A stretch of 64,000 bases of DNA, taken from Hybos culiciformis (Eukaryota; Arthropoda; Insecta; Diptera; Hybotidae). The translations under genes were made by a program, and so were the position numbers. Below, in pieces: positions 11,200 to 23,031 of the stretch. The notes beneath the pieces were generated by a model. It saw only the letters and a program-made list of their open reading frames with translations. It made no database searches and was not told the DNA's origin. Location of the stretch: positions 85,950,930 to 86,014,929 of the forward strand of contig OZ023273.1 of the NCBI GenBank assembly GCA_964007475.1, in the 5' to 3' direction. The stretch's first letter is position 1. Each line of letters starts with the position of its first letter.

Positions 11200-11992
11200 G
11201 TATGTCCATCAGCAAATAAGATGACAGCATAAAAAAATTTCAAGCCTTGAAGCTGTGCTCAAAAATTTGGAGCAAAAAAATTTTATAAATGACGAGTTGA
11301 GCCAGCTACTCGCAATAGATAATCCAATTTCTAAGCAACTATTGGAAAGACAACTCTCAAAAAAAAAAAAACTTCCAGTTGATAAGACATACCCGAAAGA
11401 ACTGAAAACTTTTGCGCTAAATTTAATTTTTTTTTCTCCAAAAGCGTATAGCTACATGAGAGAAACCTTCGATTGTGCTTTGCCACATCTATCAACTATA
11501 AGTAAATGGTATAAAAGCTATAATTGTCTACCAGGATTTACCCAAGAAGCATTGACAGCTCTCAAAATAGCATGCGATGCCGCCAAAGCCCAAAATGAAT
11601 AAATTTTTGTGCAACTTATGTTCGACGAAATTCACATAAGAACTCAAATTGAATGGGATGGTCAAAGAAGTTACGGTTTTGTTGAAAATGGAATTGGAAA
11701 GCAATCTGATGTGGAGGCCAATCAAATTCTGGTCTTTATGATTGTCGCCATTAATAGATCTTGGAAAATCCCCATTGGATATTTTCCAATAGTTTCGTTG
11801 ACTGGTGAGCAGAAAACAAATTTATTACTTCATGCAATAGAATTGATAAATGAATGTGGAGTTAAGTTGATTGGGGTAACATTCGATGGTGCTCCATGTA
11901 ATTATGCCATGTGCAATTTATTGGGAGGTGAACTATCAGCAAATAATACAAATTATTACTTTCTGGACGAAAAAACGGGCTCGACAGTGTAC
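11200..11992 (+). pseudogene. Truncated P-type transposase (unit B)
   Basis: The frame through the end of the coiled coil and KTYPKELKTFALNL to ACDAAKAQNE is open (about 11255-11599), then TAA, then open again from MFDEIHIR through GVTFDG to TGTAC at 11992, where the SPOC fragment begins. The internal 410-bp deletion removes exon 5 and most of the coiled coil. It has Trp where unit A has a stop, so it is less decayed in the retained part. It lacks everything after STVY, including the conserved DPCHNIKLIRN region. Confidence 0.85.
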
Positions 11993-13635
11993 ATTATTTG
12001 TACTAATGATAATGCTACCGGAACTGTCGGGATTTATAATCTCACCTTCAGCTATTAATTTAGACAGGTAGGTAAAATCTAAATTTGCTGGCTTAATAAT
12101 TTCGACGCTTTGAACGATTGCTTTTCCAGAATCACTAACAGGAAGCTGTGATTCCATTTGAGAAGAAGTAGAAGAATGCGCCATCTGTTGTTGATCAAGA
12201 TGATCATCTTTTGCGGGAATGTTACCAGCGAACTTTGTAGGTAATTTAGTTTGAATTTCAGATTTTTCGCTTTCACTCAAGGTGTCTGTTTCTTCAGCTC
12301 CAGCGGACGATTCATCAATAGAATTTTGGTGTTTTGTGATAGACAGCACGAATCGCTTCAAATTTTTTAATTGTTGTTGACTCTTATTCCATTGCTCTTT
12401 AGCCAAAGTTAATACTTTTAATTGAAGCTCTAAAAGGGAAAATAAATTGTGTCATCTAAAAAATAAGTAATATTTTTTTAAAATAATGAATCATTTAAAA
12501 AAAAAAAAAAGAAGAAGCACATCATAAAAACATACATAATATTTTATCTGTTCATACAAACCCATTTTGTAGGCCTATATACTTCTTTTTTTTGTGTTCA
12601 ATTTGCAAACAATGTTTGCAAATTGAATAACCTTATTTAAGTGACCAATCAATACTCTACAGACTTACTTTCAGATGTATTAGGTTCCATATTTCGGATA
12701 ATAATCCCTATCAATAAATCAGGTCTTGTGTCATCGTCAAAAAATTTCATATTATTATTGGACTGAAGGACGCTGGGTAATTGTTTTTGACCATTTAATG
12801 TGTGGATATAAAAATCTTTGATACCTTTTGATGGGGATCTAACTACACCTAAGCGTCTATTATGATCCAAATACTTTTGTGTAGCTAAATACGCTCCATA
12901 TTGAGATTCTTGAAATGGTGATAGTCGAACTATAACAATTTCTTTGTTCAAACTCTTTTTTATTTTGACAATATAATCCCAAACAGTTTCTGGACTGATT
13001 AATCCAATCACATCTAATTCTTCCGATAAATCTTTTTCCATATTATGAATTATTCCAGAAACCTAAGTGTTAAACATATTAATGTAATTAATACATATTA
13101 CATAACCATATATTTAACTTATTTTTAATTAAAAGGTATAATAATGATATAAGTGATATTAATGTGAACTTAAATTTTATTCTCAGTAAAAAAATTTTAC
13201 CTTGTGTCTTGAAAATGATTATTATAATCTATGTATAATATAATAATAAAGATTGACTACAAAATGGATCTAAATGATAGACATTCGAGCAATACCATAA
13301 TATACATTTTTTTTCAATCTTAAATAAGTCTGAAGCAGTTCTTCTATTAGAACTAGTGATGGTTTAAGAAAAAAAAAAATAGTTAATAAGTCGATTATTA
13401 CTTTATTAGTGACCCAATCAAAATAAGGACGTTCGAGAAGAATGATACAAAGCAAAAAGGACTACTCGGTTTCAATTTAATCCAATCTAGTACTAACCGG
13501 TTGTATTAATATTTGAAAAGCTCCAACATCAAATATTTTCATACTGCCGCTCCATTCCCAATATTCATTTTCATCGGTTGATGGTGGAGTTGGTATTTGA
13601 ACAGTACTTGTACATAGTTTATCAAAATAGTTCAT
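11993..13635 (-). pseudogene. SPOC-domain gene fragment (unit B)
   Basis: Copy of the unit A fragment. Exons: a 13635-13498, b 13062-12669, c 12429-11993, all on the minus strand, with the same splice sites. One coding difference seen: in exon a the codon at the PPSPDEN position is changed (CATCGGTTGA here against CATCGGGTGA in A). The SPOC core in exon b keeps its full length and is open. Confidence 0.8.
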
Positions 13636-13772
13636 TTTATATATATTTCAATAGATTCAGATTCTACGATGCAAGTTAATTATTTATAACACTGAAATGA
13701 ATAAATGAATGAATGAATGAATGAATAAATGAATGAATGAAAAATAAACAAAAGTTCCAAAAAAATAAACAG

Positions 13773-14526
13773 AAGTTACTTGCACTTCTGTTTTTATTAG
13801 AATTTTTCACGGTGTAGAAGATAGGGCGGAAGTCATAGTACAAAAAAAAAGGTAATTGAAAAGCCCGTGTTTTTCTAGAACATTGTATATGTCTAAATCC
13901 TACACTGAGAAAAATTCTAGAACAAAAACTTTTAAATTTCCTGTTTTTGTTCTAGAATTTTTTACAGTGTAGAAGATAGGGCTGAATCCATGGTACGAAA
14001 CGAAAGGTAATTGAAAAGCCCGTGTTTTTCTAAAACATTGTATATGTCTAAATCCTACACTGAGAAAAGTCGTAGAACAAAAACTTTTAAATTTCCTGTT
14101 TTTGTTCTAGAATTTTTTAAAGTGTAGAAGATAAGGCTGAATCCATAGTACGAAAAGAAAGGTGATTGAAAAGCCCGTGTTTTTCTTAAACATTATAAAT
14201 GTCTAGATCCTACACTGAAAAAAATTGTAGAACAAAAACTTTTAAATTTCCTGTTTTTGTTCTAGAATTTTTCACAGTGTAGAAGATAGGGCGGAAGTCA
14301 TAGTACAAAAAGAAAGGTAATTGAAAAGCCCGTGTTTATCTAGAACATTGTATATGTCTAAATCCTACACTGAGAAAAATTCTAGAACAAAAACTTTTAA
14401 ATTTCTTGTTTTTGTTCTAGAATTTTTTACAGTGTAGAAGATAGGGCTGAACTCATGGTACGAAACGAAAGGTAATTGAAAAGCCCGTGTTTTTCTGCAA
14501 CATTATATATGTCTAGATCCGACAAT
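13773..14526. repeat. 155-bp hairpin satellite (unit B)
   Basis: Five units with the same period and hairpins as in unit A, and only scattered single-base differences from it (for example AAAAAAAAA for AAAAAGAAA in the first unit). Confidence 0.9.
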
Positions 14527-17029
14527 ATTATTATAAATTTACTTAGGATGTGTATTTCTGTTAGATTAAATAAATAAATGTAGGAATAGTTGAATATTTT
14601 TATGAATTTATATGAATTATTATATTTTTATTTAATTAATGATAAGATTGAATAGAAAATTATATAAATAGGTGATTATTTTTATGAATTATATATGAAG
14701 TTTTTATTTTTTTATTAAATTGAATATTATGTAAGTTTTTAATGTAAGTTAAAAATCTGTAAGGTTGTGATCCGATAGATTAAAATGAAATAAATAAATT
14801 GTAAAAAAAAAAAAAATTTTTAAGTAAATAAGTGTAAGCAATTACCTTCCAACAGCCTCGATATAATGTTGTCAATATTTGATAATTCGAAAACAAATTA
14901 AAAATTTGTTATTTTTATTTTATTTTTTAAATTAATTAAAAAATATTTTTTTTTATATATTTTCATTAAGTACAGTCACAACTTTTTTTTGATAATAGTG
15001 GTGTTCACACAAAATTTAATTAAAATTCTTTATTTGTTTATTTTTTGTAATAATTTTCGAATTAATTAATTTTTTTTTTTTTACTATATTTTTTTTATTG
15101 TTGAATTTAACTGAAAAAAAAACGGCAATTTTGAATTACAAAACTTTATTTGTTTTTTTAATTTTGTTAGATTAAAATTTTGTTAGATTAAGCCTCGATA
15201 TAATGTTGTCAATATTTGATAATAATTTATAATGTTTTGAATTAAATTTAATTTCACAATAGTGCTTCTCCTCAAAAAAATTTTAAAATAAAAATATTCT
15301 GTGTAAAAAAATTCAACATGCATTTTGTTACTGTAATTTCCTTTTGAGATTTAATTACACCAAACAAAACTAGAATATTTTACATTCAGAATATTTTTAT
15401 TCCAAAATTTTCATTAAACTAAATTTTAACAAAAACATTTCATTAAACAATTTTTTTTTAAAGACAACATTATTGTCACTTACAACCGTTTACTTTTCAG
15501 AACCTTACACCTTCACAGTTTTCCACTAGAGTTTTTATGTTCAGAGAGAGAAAAATTCCCTTGAGCGGCAAAACATCAAAAGCACAAAACAAAACAAAAC
15601 AAAACAAACACACCTTCCCAGTTTTCCACTAGAGTTTTTATGTTCAGAGAGAGAAAAATTCCCTTGAGCGGCAAAACATCAAAAGCACAAAACAAAACAA
15701 AACAAAACAAACACACCTTCACAGTTTTCCACTAGAGAAAAATTCCAGAGAGAGAAAAATTCCCTTGAGCGGCAAAACATCAAAAGCACAAAACAATATA
15801 AAAAGCTTACACCTTCACAGTTTTCCACTAGAGTTTTTTGTGTAGGATCAGAAATTGTTTATAATGTTCGTTTGTTGATAGAGAGGTGCAGAAATTTTGT
15901 AGCACACAAAAGGATTTATTTTTTATTATTTTGCTTGTGTAAAATGATTACGCATGCGCAATGCTGGAAATTTTTTATATGAAAAATAAAAAGCTTTATT
16001 ACTTTTGTTCAAGCAAGTTGTGCTAGCACCTGATTAGCACCAAAAAATTTGTTATAACTATAATTGCTGTGCGATAATGGTAAATTTTTAGTTTTTACTT
16101 TTTTCAGATTCTAACGCGATTTTTGAAAATATTCAGAGTACTTTTGTTTGCCAGTTTGTATTGAAAAAAAAAAAACATATTGATTTAAAAACTCTAGCTA
16201 GTTATAATTTTTTTTTATAATTTTATTTTGATAAGGTATTTTTTAAGAGAGTGTGCTCTGCACCTGGAGCACCTGGAGCACCTGGAGCACCTTAGACCGC
16301 TTGCCACTGATTTAACGTAGAGAACCGAGGTAGAAGATTCAAACTAAAGAGTTCATTATTTTTCAGATCTTTCCCAATTATACTTTTATTTCGGAACCAG
16401 ACTTTTTGTTTATATATGACAATTTTGCTGTAGCTAATGAATCTTTGGAGGTTCAAAACTACGAGCAAAATCCAATTGCATCATCATTTGTCGTTTCAAA
16501 CTTACCAACAGAACAAGTAAGTAAAAAAATAAAAATATTTATCAAAATATAAAATGAAGGTTGAAACTTTACACAAATATTATTTTTTCATGATTTAGAA
16601 AGCAGCAAAACAATTTTTTTGTTGGCGTACTACAGGTATAAGAGACTGTCGTCATAGTTGAGGTCGTTATTGAGCTTTTATAAAGTAGTAAACATTATCA
16701 AACTAAGTATTCTAGAAATTTGTTTACAAACATTTTAAGGTTTTGTGCACGTTTTCTTTACTTTAATTTACTTTATTTTATTATATTTTTAAACTTTTAT
16801 GTTATCTATATTACTACATCATATTCAAATCTGCATCATATTTACTTACTCATTTATTTATTTTTACTTAACTAAATTTACTATTATTTTACTTTAATTT
16901 ACTAAAGTTAATTCTATCTGTCTAACTTGAAAGCTTGGTTATATCTTTTAATTTTTCATTTGTGTTACTTTAGAAATTTAGTTGGTATTTCAATAGGTAA
17001 ATTTTTTTCAGTTGTAATTTTATTTTTAA

Positions 17030-17822
17030 GTATGTCCATCAGCAAATAAGATGACAGCATAAAAAAATTTCAAGCCTTGAAGCTGTGCTCAAAAATTTGG
17101 AGCAAAAAAATTTTATAAATGACGAGTTGAGCCAGCTACTCGCAATAGATAATCCAATTTCTAAGCAACTATTGGAAAGACAACTCTCAAAAAAAAAAAA
17201 ACTTCCAGTTGATAAGACATACCCGAAAGAACTGAAAACTTTTGCGCTAAATTTAATTTTTTTTTCTCCAAAAGCGTATAGCTACATGAGAGAAACCTTC
17301 GATTGTGCTTTGCCACATCTATCAACTATAAGTAAATGGTATAAAAGCTATAATTGTCTACCAGGATTTACCCAAGAAGCATTGACAGCTCTCAAAATAG
17401 CATGCGATGCCGCCAAAGCCCAAAATGAATAAATTTTTGTGCAACTTATGTTCGACGAAATTCACATAAGAACTCAAATTGAATGGGATGGTCAAAGAAG
17501 TTACGGTTTTGTTGAAAATGGAATTGGAAAGCAATCTGATGTGGAGGCCAATCAAATTCTGGTCTTTATGATTGTCGCCATTAATAGATCTTGGAAAATC
17601 CCCATTGGATATTTTCCAATAGTTTCGTTGACTGGTGAGCAGAAAACAAATTTATTACTTCATGCAATAGAATTGATAAATGAATGTGGAGTTAAGTTGA
17701 TTGGGGTAACATTCGATGGTGCTCCATGTAATTATGCCATGTGCAATTTATTGGGAGGTGAACTATCAGCAAATAATACAAATTATTACTTTCTGGACGA
17801 AAAAACGGGCTCGACAGTGTAC
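17030..17822 (+). pseudogene. Truncated P-type transposase (unit C)
   Basis: Equivalent to the unit B fragment: open to ACDAAKAQNE, TAA stop, open again from MFDEIHIR, cut at TGTAC (17822). No coding difference from unit B seen. Confidence 0.85.
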
Positions 17823-19465
17823 ATTATTTGTACTAATGATAATGCTACCGGAACTGTCGGGATTTATAATCTCACCTTCAGCTATTAATTTAGACAGGTA
17901 GGTAAAATCTAAATTTGCTGGCTTAATAATTTCGACGCTTTGAACGATTGCTTTTCCAGAATCACTAACAGGAAGCTGTGATTCCATTTGAGAAGAAGTA
18001 GAAGAATGCGCCATCTGTTGTTGATCAAGATGATCATCTTTTGCGGGAATGTTACCAGCGAACTTTGTAGGTAATTTAGTTTGAATTTCAGATTTTTCGC
18101 TTTCACTCAAGGTGTCTGTTTCTTCAGCTCCAGCGGACGATTCATCAATAGAATTTTGGTGTTTTGTGATAGACAGCACGAATCGCTTCAAATTTTTTAA
18201 TTGTTGTTGACTCTTATTCCATTGCTCTTTAGCCAAAGTTAATACTTTTAATTGAAGCTCTAAAAGGGAAAATAAATTGTGTCATCTAAAAAATAAGTAA
18301 TATTTTTTTAAAATAATGAATCATTTAAAAAAAAAAAAAAGAAGAAGCACATCATAAAAACATACATAATATTTTATCTGTTCATACAAACCCATTTTGT
18401 AGGCCTATATACTTCTTTTTTTTGTGTTCAATTTGCAAACAATGTTTGCAAATTGAATAACCTTATTTAAGTGACCAATCAATACTCTACAGACTTACTT
18501 TCAGATGTATTAGGTTCCATATTTCGGATAATAATCCCTATCAATAAATCAGGTCTTGTGTCATCGTCAAAAAATTTCATATTATTATTGGACTGAAGGA
18601 CGCTGGGTAATTGTTTTTGACCATTTAATGTGTGGATATAAAAATCTTTGATACCTTTTGATGGGGATCTAACTACACCTAAGCGTCTATTATGATCCAA
18701 ATACTTTTGTGTAGCTAAATACGCTCCATATTGAGATTCTTGAAATGGTGATAGTCGAACTATAACAATTTCTTTGTTCAAACTCTTTTTTATTTTGACA
18801 ATATAATCCCAAACAGTTTCTGGACTGATTAATCCAATCACATCTAATTCTTCCGATAAATCTTTTTCCATATTATGAATTATTCCAGAAACCTAAGTGT
18901 TAAACATATTAATGTAATTAATACATATTACATAACCATATATTTAACTTATTTTTAATTAAAAGGTATAATAATGATATAAGTGATATTAATGTGAACT
19001 TAAATTTTATTCTCAGTAAAAAAATTTTACCTTGTGTCTTGAAAATGATTATTATAATCTATGTATAATATAATAATAAAGATTGACTACAAAATGGATC
19101 TAAATGATAGACATTCGAGCAATACCATAATATACATTTTTTTTCAATCTTAAATAAGTCTGAAGCAGTTCTTCTATTAGAACTAGTGATGGTTTAAGAA
19201 AAAAAAAAATAGTTAATAAGTCGATTATTACTTTATTAGTGACCCAATCAAAATAAGGACGTTCGAGAAGAATGATACAAAGCAAAAAGGACTACTCGGT
19301 TTCAATTTAATCCAATCTAGTACTAACCGGTTGTATTAATATTTGAAAAGCTCCAACATCAAATATTTTCATACTGCCGCTCCATTCCCAATATTCATTT
19401 TCATCGGTTGATGGTGGAGTTGGTATTTGAACAGTACTTGTACATAGTTTATCAAAATAGTTCAT
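17823..19465 (-). pseudogene. SPOC-domain gene fragment (unit C)
   Basis: Third copy. Exons: a 19465-19328, b 18892-18499, c 18259-17823. Coding sequence appears identical to unit B. The three copies share the same 5' limit near ATGAACTATTTTG and the same 3' cut, so they come from one capture event. Confidence 0.8.
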
Positions 19466-19602
19466 TTTATATATATTTCAATAGATTCAGATTCTACGAT
19501 GCAAGTTAATTATTTATAACACTGAAATGAATAAATGAATGAATGAATGAATGAATAAATGAATGAATGAAAAATAAACAAAAGTTCCAAAAAAATAAAC
19601 AG

Positions 19603-20356
19603 AAGTTACTTGCACTTCTGTTTTTATTAGAATTTTTCACGGTGTAGAAGATAGGGCGGAAGTCATAGTACAAAAAGAAAGGTAATTGAAAAGCCCGTGT
19701 TTTTCTAGAACATTGTATATGTCTAAATCCTACACTGAGAAAAATTCTAGAACAAAAACTTTTAAATTTCCTGTTTTTGTTCTAGAATTTTTTACAGTGT
19801 AGAAGATAGGGCTGAATCCATGGTACGAAACGAAAGGTAATTGAAAAGCCCGTGTTTTTCTAAAACATTGTATATGTCTAAATCCTACACTGAGAAAAGT
19901 CGTAGAACAAAAACTTTTAAATTTCCTGTTTTTGTTCTAGAATTTTTTAAAGTGTAGAAGATAAGGCTGAATCCATAGTACGAAAAGAAAGGTGATTGAA
20001 AAGCCCGTGTTTTTCTTAAACATTATAAATGTCTAGATCCTACACTGAAAAAAATTGTAGAACAAAAACTTTTAAATTTCCTGTTTTTGTTCTAGAATTT
20101 TTCACAGTGTAGAAGATAGGGCGGAAGTCATAGTACAAAAAGAAAGGTAATTGAAAAGCCCGTGTTTATCTAGAACATTGTATATGTCTAAATCCTACAC
20201 TGAGAAAAATTCTAGAACAAAAACTTTTAAATTTCTTGTTTTTGTTCTAGAATTTTTTACAGTGTAGAAGATAGGGCTGAACTCATGGTACGAAACGAAA
20301 GGTAATTGAAAAGCCCGTGTTTTTCTGCAACATTATATATGTCTAGATCCGACAAT
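19603..20356. repeat. 155-bp hairpin satellite (unit C)
   Basis: Five units, as in units A and B. The first unit here matches unit A (AAAAAGAAAGG) rather than B. Confidence 0.9.
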
Positions 20357-21053
20357 ATTATTATAAATTTACTTAGGATGTGTATTTCTGTTAGATTAAA
20401 TAAATAAATGTAGGAATAGTTGAATATTTTTATGAATTTATATGAATTATTATATTTTTATTTAATTAATGATAAGATTGAATAGAAAATTATATAAATA
20501 GGTGATTATTTTTATGAATTATATATGAAGTTTTTATTTTTTTATTAAATTGAATATTATGTAAGTTTTTAATGTAAGTTAAAAATCTGTAAGGTTGTGA
20601 TCCGATAGATTAAAATGAAATAAATAAATTGTAAAAAAAAAAAAAATTTTTAAGTAAATAAGTGTAAGCAATTACCTTCCAACAGCCTCGATATAATGTT
20701 GTCAATATTTGATAATTCGAAAACAAATTAAAAATTTGTTATTTTTATTTTATTTTTTAAATTAATTAAAAAATATTTTTTTTTATATATTTTCATTAAG
20801 TACAGTCACAACTTTTTTTTTGATAATAGTGGTGTTCACACAAAATTTAATTAAAATTCTTTATTTGTTTATTTTTTGTAATAATTTTCGAATTAATTAA
20901 TTTTTTTTTTTTTACTATATTTTTTTTATTGTTGAATTTAACTGAAAAAAAAACGGCAATTTTGAATTACAAAACTTTATTTGTTTTTTTAATTTTGTTA
21001 GATTAAAATTTTGTTAGATTAAGCCTCGATATAATGTTGTCAATATTTGATAA

Positions 21054-23031
21054 TAATTTATAATGTTTTGAATTAAATTTAATTTCACAATAGTGCTTCT
21101 CCTCAAAAAAATTTTAAAATAAAAATATTCTGTGTAAAAAAATTCAACATGCATTTTGTTACTGTAATTTCCTTTTGAGATTTAATTACACCAAACAAAA
21201 CTAGAATATTTTACATTCAGAATATTTTTATTCCAAAATTTTCATTAAACTAAATTTTAACAAAAACATTTCATTAAACAATTTTTTTTTAAAGACAACA
21301 TTATTGTCACTTACAACCGTTTACTTTTCAGAACCTTACACCTTCACAGTTTTCCACTAGAGTTTTTATGTTCAGAGAGAGAAAAATTCCCTTGAGCGGC
21401 AAAACATCAAAAGCACAAAACAAAACAAAACAAAACAAACACACCTTCCCAGTTTTCCACTAGAGTTTTTATGTTCAGAGAGAGAAAAATTCCCTTGAGC
21501 GGCAAAACATCAAAAGCACAAAACAAAACAAAACAAAACAAACACACCTTCACAGTTTTCCACTAGAGAAAAATTCCAGAGAGAGAAAAATTCCCTTGAG
21601 CGGCAAAACATCAAAAGCACAAAACAATATAAAAAGCTTACACCTTCACAGTTTTCCACTAGAGTTTTTTGTGTAGGATCAGAAATTGTTTATAATGTTC
21701 GTTTAGAGAGGTGCAGAAATTTTGTAGCACACAAAAGGATTTATTTTTTGTTATTTTGCTTGTGTAAAATGATTACGCATGCGCAATGCTGGAAATTTTT
21801 TATATGAAAAATAAAAAGCTTTATTACTTTTGTTCAAGCAAGTTGTGCTAGCACCTGATTAGCACCAAAAAATTTGTTATAACTATAATTGCTGTGCGAT
21901 AATGGTAAATTTTTAGTTTTTACTTTTTTCAGATTCTAACGCGATTTTTGAAAATATTCAGAGTACTTTTGTTTGCCAGTTTGTATTGAAAAAAAAAAAA
22001 CATATTGATTTAAAAACTCTAGCTAGTTATAATTTTTTTTTATAATTTTATTTTGATAAGGTATTTTTTAAGAGAGTGTGCTCTGCACCTGGAGCACCTG
22101 GAGCACCTTAGACCGCTTGCCACTGATTTAACGTAGAGAACCGAGGTAGAAGATTCAAACTAAAGAGTTCATTATTTTTCAGATCTTTCCCAATTATACT
22201 TTTATTTCGGAACCAGACTTTTTGTTTATATATGACAATTTTGCTGTAGCTAATGAATCTTTGGAGGTTCAAAACTACGAGCAAAATCCAATCGCATCAT
22301 CATTTGTCGTTTCAAACTTACCAACAGAACAAGTAAGTAAAAAAATAAAAATATTTATCAAAATATAAAATGAAGGTTGAAACTTTACACAAATATTATT
22401 TTTTCATGATTTAGAAAGCAGCAAAACAATTTTTTTGTTGGCGTACTACAGGTATAAGAGACTGTCGTCATAGTTGAGGTCGTTATTGAGCTTTTATAAA
22501 GTAGTAAACATTATCAAACTAAGTATTCTAGAAATTTGTTTACAAACATTTTAAGGTTTTGTGCACGTTTTCTTTACTTTACTTTACTTTATTTTATTAT
22601 ATTTTTAAACTTTTATGTTATCTATATTACTACATCATATTCACATCTGCATCATATTTACTTACTCATTTATTTATTTTTACTTAACTAAATTTACTAA
22701 TATTTTACTTTAATTTACTAAAGTTCATTCTATCTGTCTAACTTGAAAGCTTGGTTATATCTTTTAATTTTTCATTTGTGTTACTTTAGAAATTTAGTTG
22801 GTATTTCAATAGGTAAATTTTTTTCAGTTGTAATTTTATTTTTAAGTATGTAAATCCCATTTATGCATTTATAATATTATTCGATATATGGTTATATATG
22901 GTTATGTGTGTATAACCTCCTTTAGTTACAATATTTTGCTACAGAAGAAATCAGATTTTGAAAAATAACAATTGTAAATAAACCAAAAAAAAAAAAACAA
23001 TATTCGCATCATAATATTAAATATTTTTAAG
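21054..23031 (+). repeat. Unit D, 5' part (hAT remnant, exon 4, intron)
   Basis: Same order as unit A from 3131: hAT minisatellite, hAT right end (GACCGCTTGCCACTG then ATTTAACG near 22112-22134), exon 4 and a long intron. It keeps the 410-bp block missing from B and C. Distinctive changes: a short deletion in the GTTTGTTGATAGAGAG region (21703) and an ATCGCATC substitution in exon 4. Confidence 0.85.

Larger units (their letters stand above)
9383..15222. repeat. Composite tandem unit B (5840 bp)
   Basis: Near-identical to units A and C: hAT 3' part, P exon 4 (10537-10686), truncated P region to 11992, SPOC fragment, 155-bp satellite and filler. Like C, it lacks about 410 bp present in A and D: AAGTATG is joined directly to TCCATCAG near 11200-11208. 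It has a small insertion near 9418-9431 (extra AAAAAATTTGTTTG-type bases) absent from the other units. Confidence 0.9.
15223..21053. repeat. Composite tandem unit C (5831 bp)
   Basis: Same composition as unit B, including the 410-bp deletion (junction near 17031-17038), and almost indistinguishable from it: P exon 4 at 16367-16516, P fragment to 17822, SPOC fragment, satellite and filler. B and C most likely derive from each other by the latest duplication or unequal exchange. Confidence 0.9.
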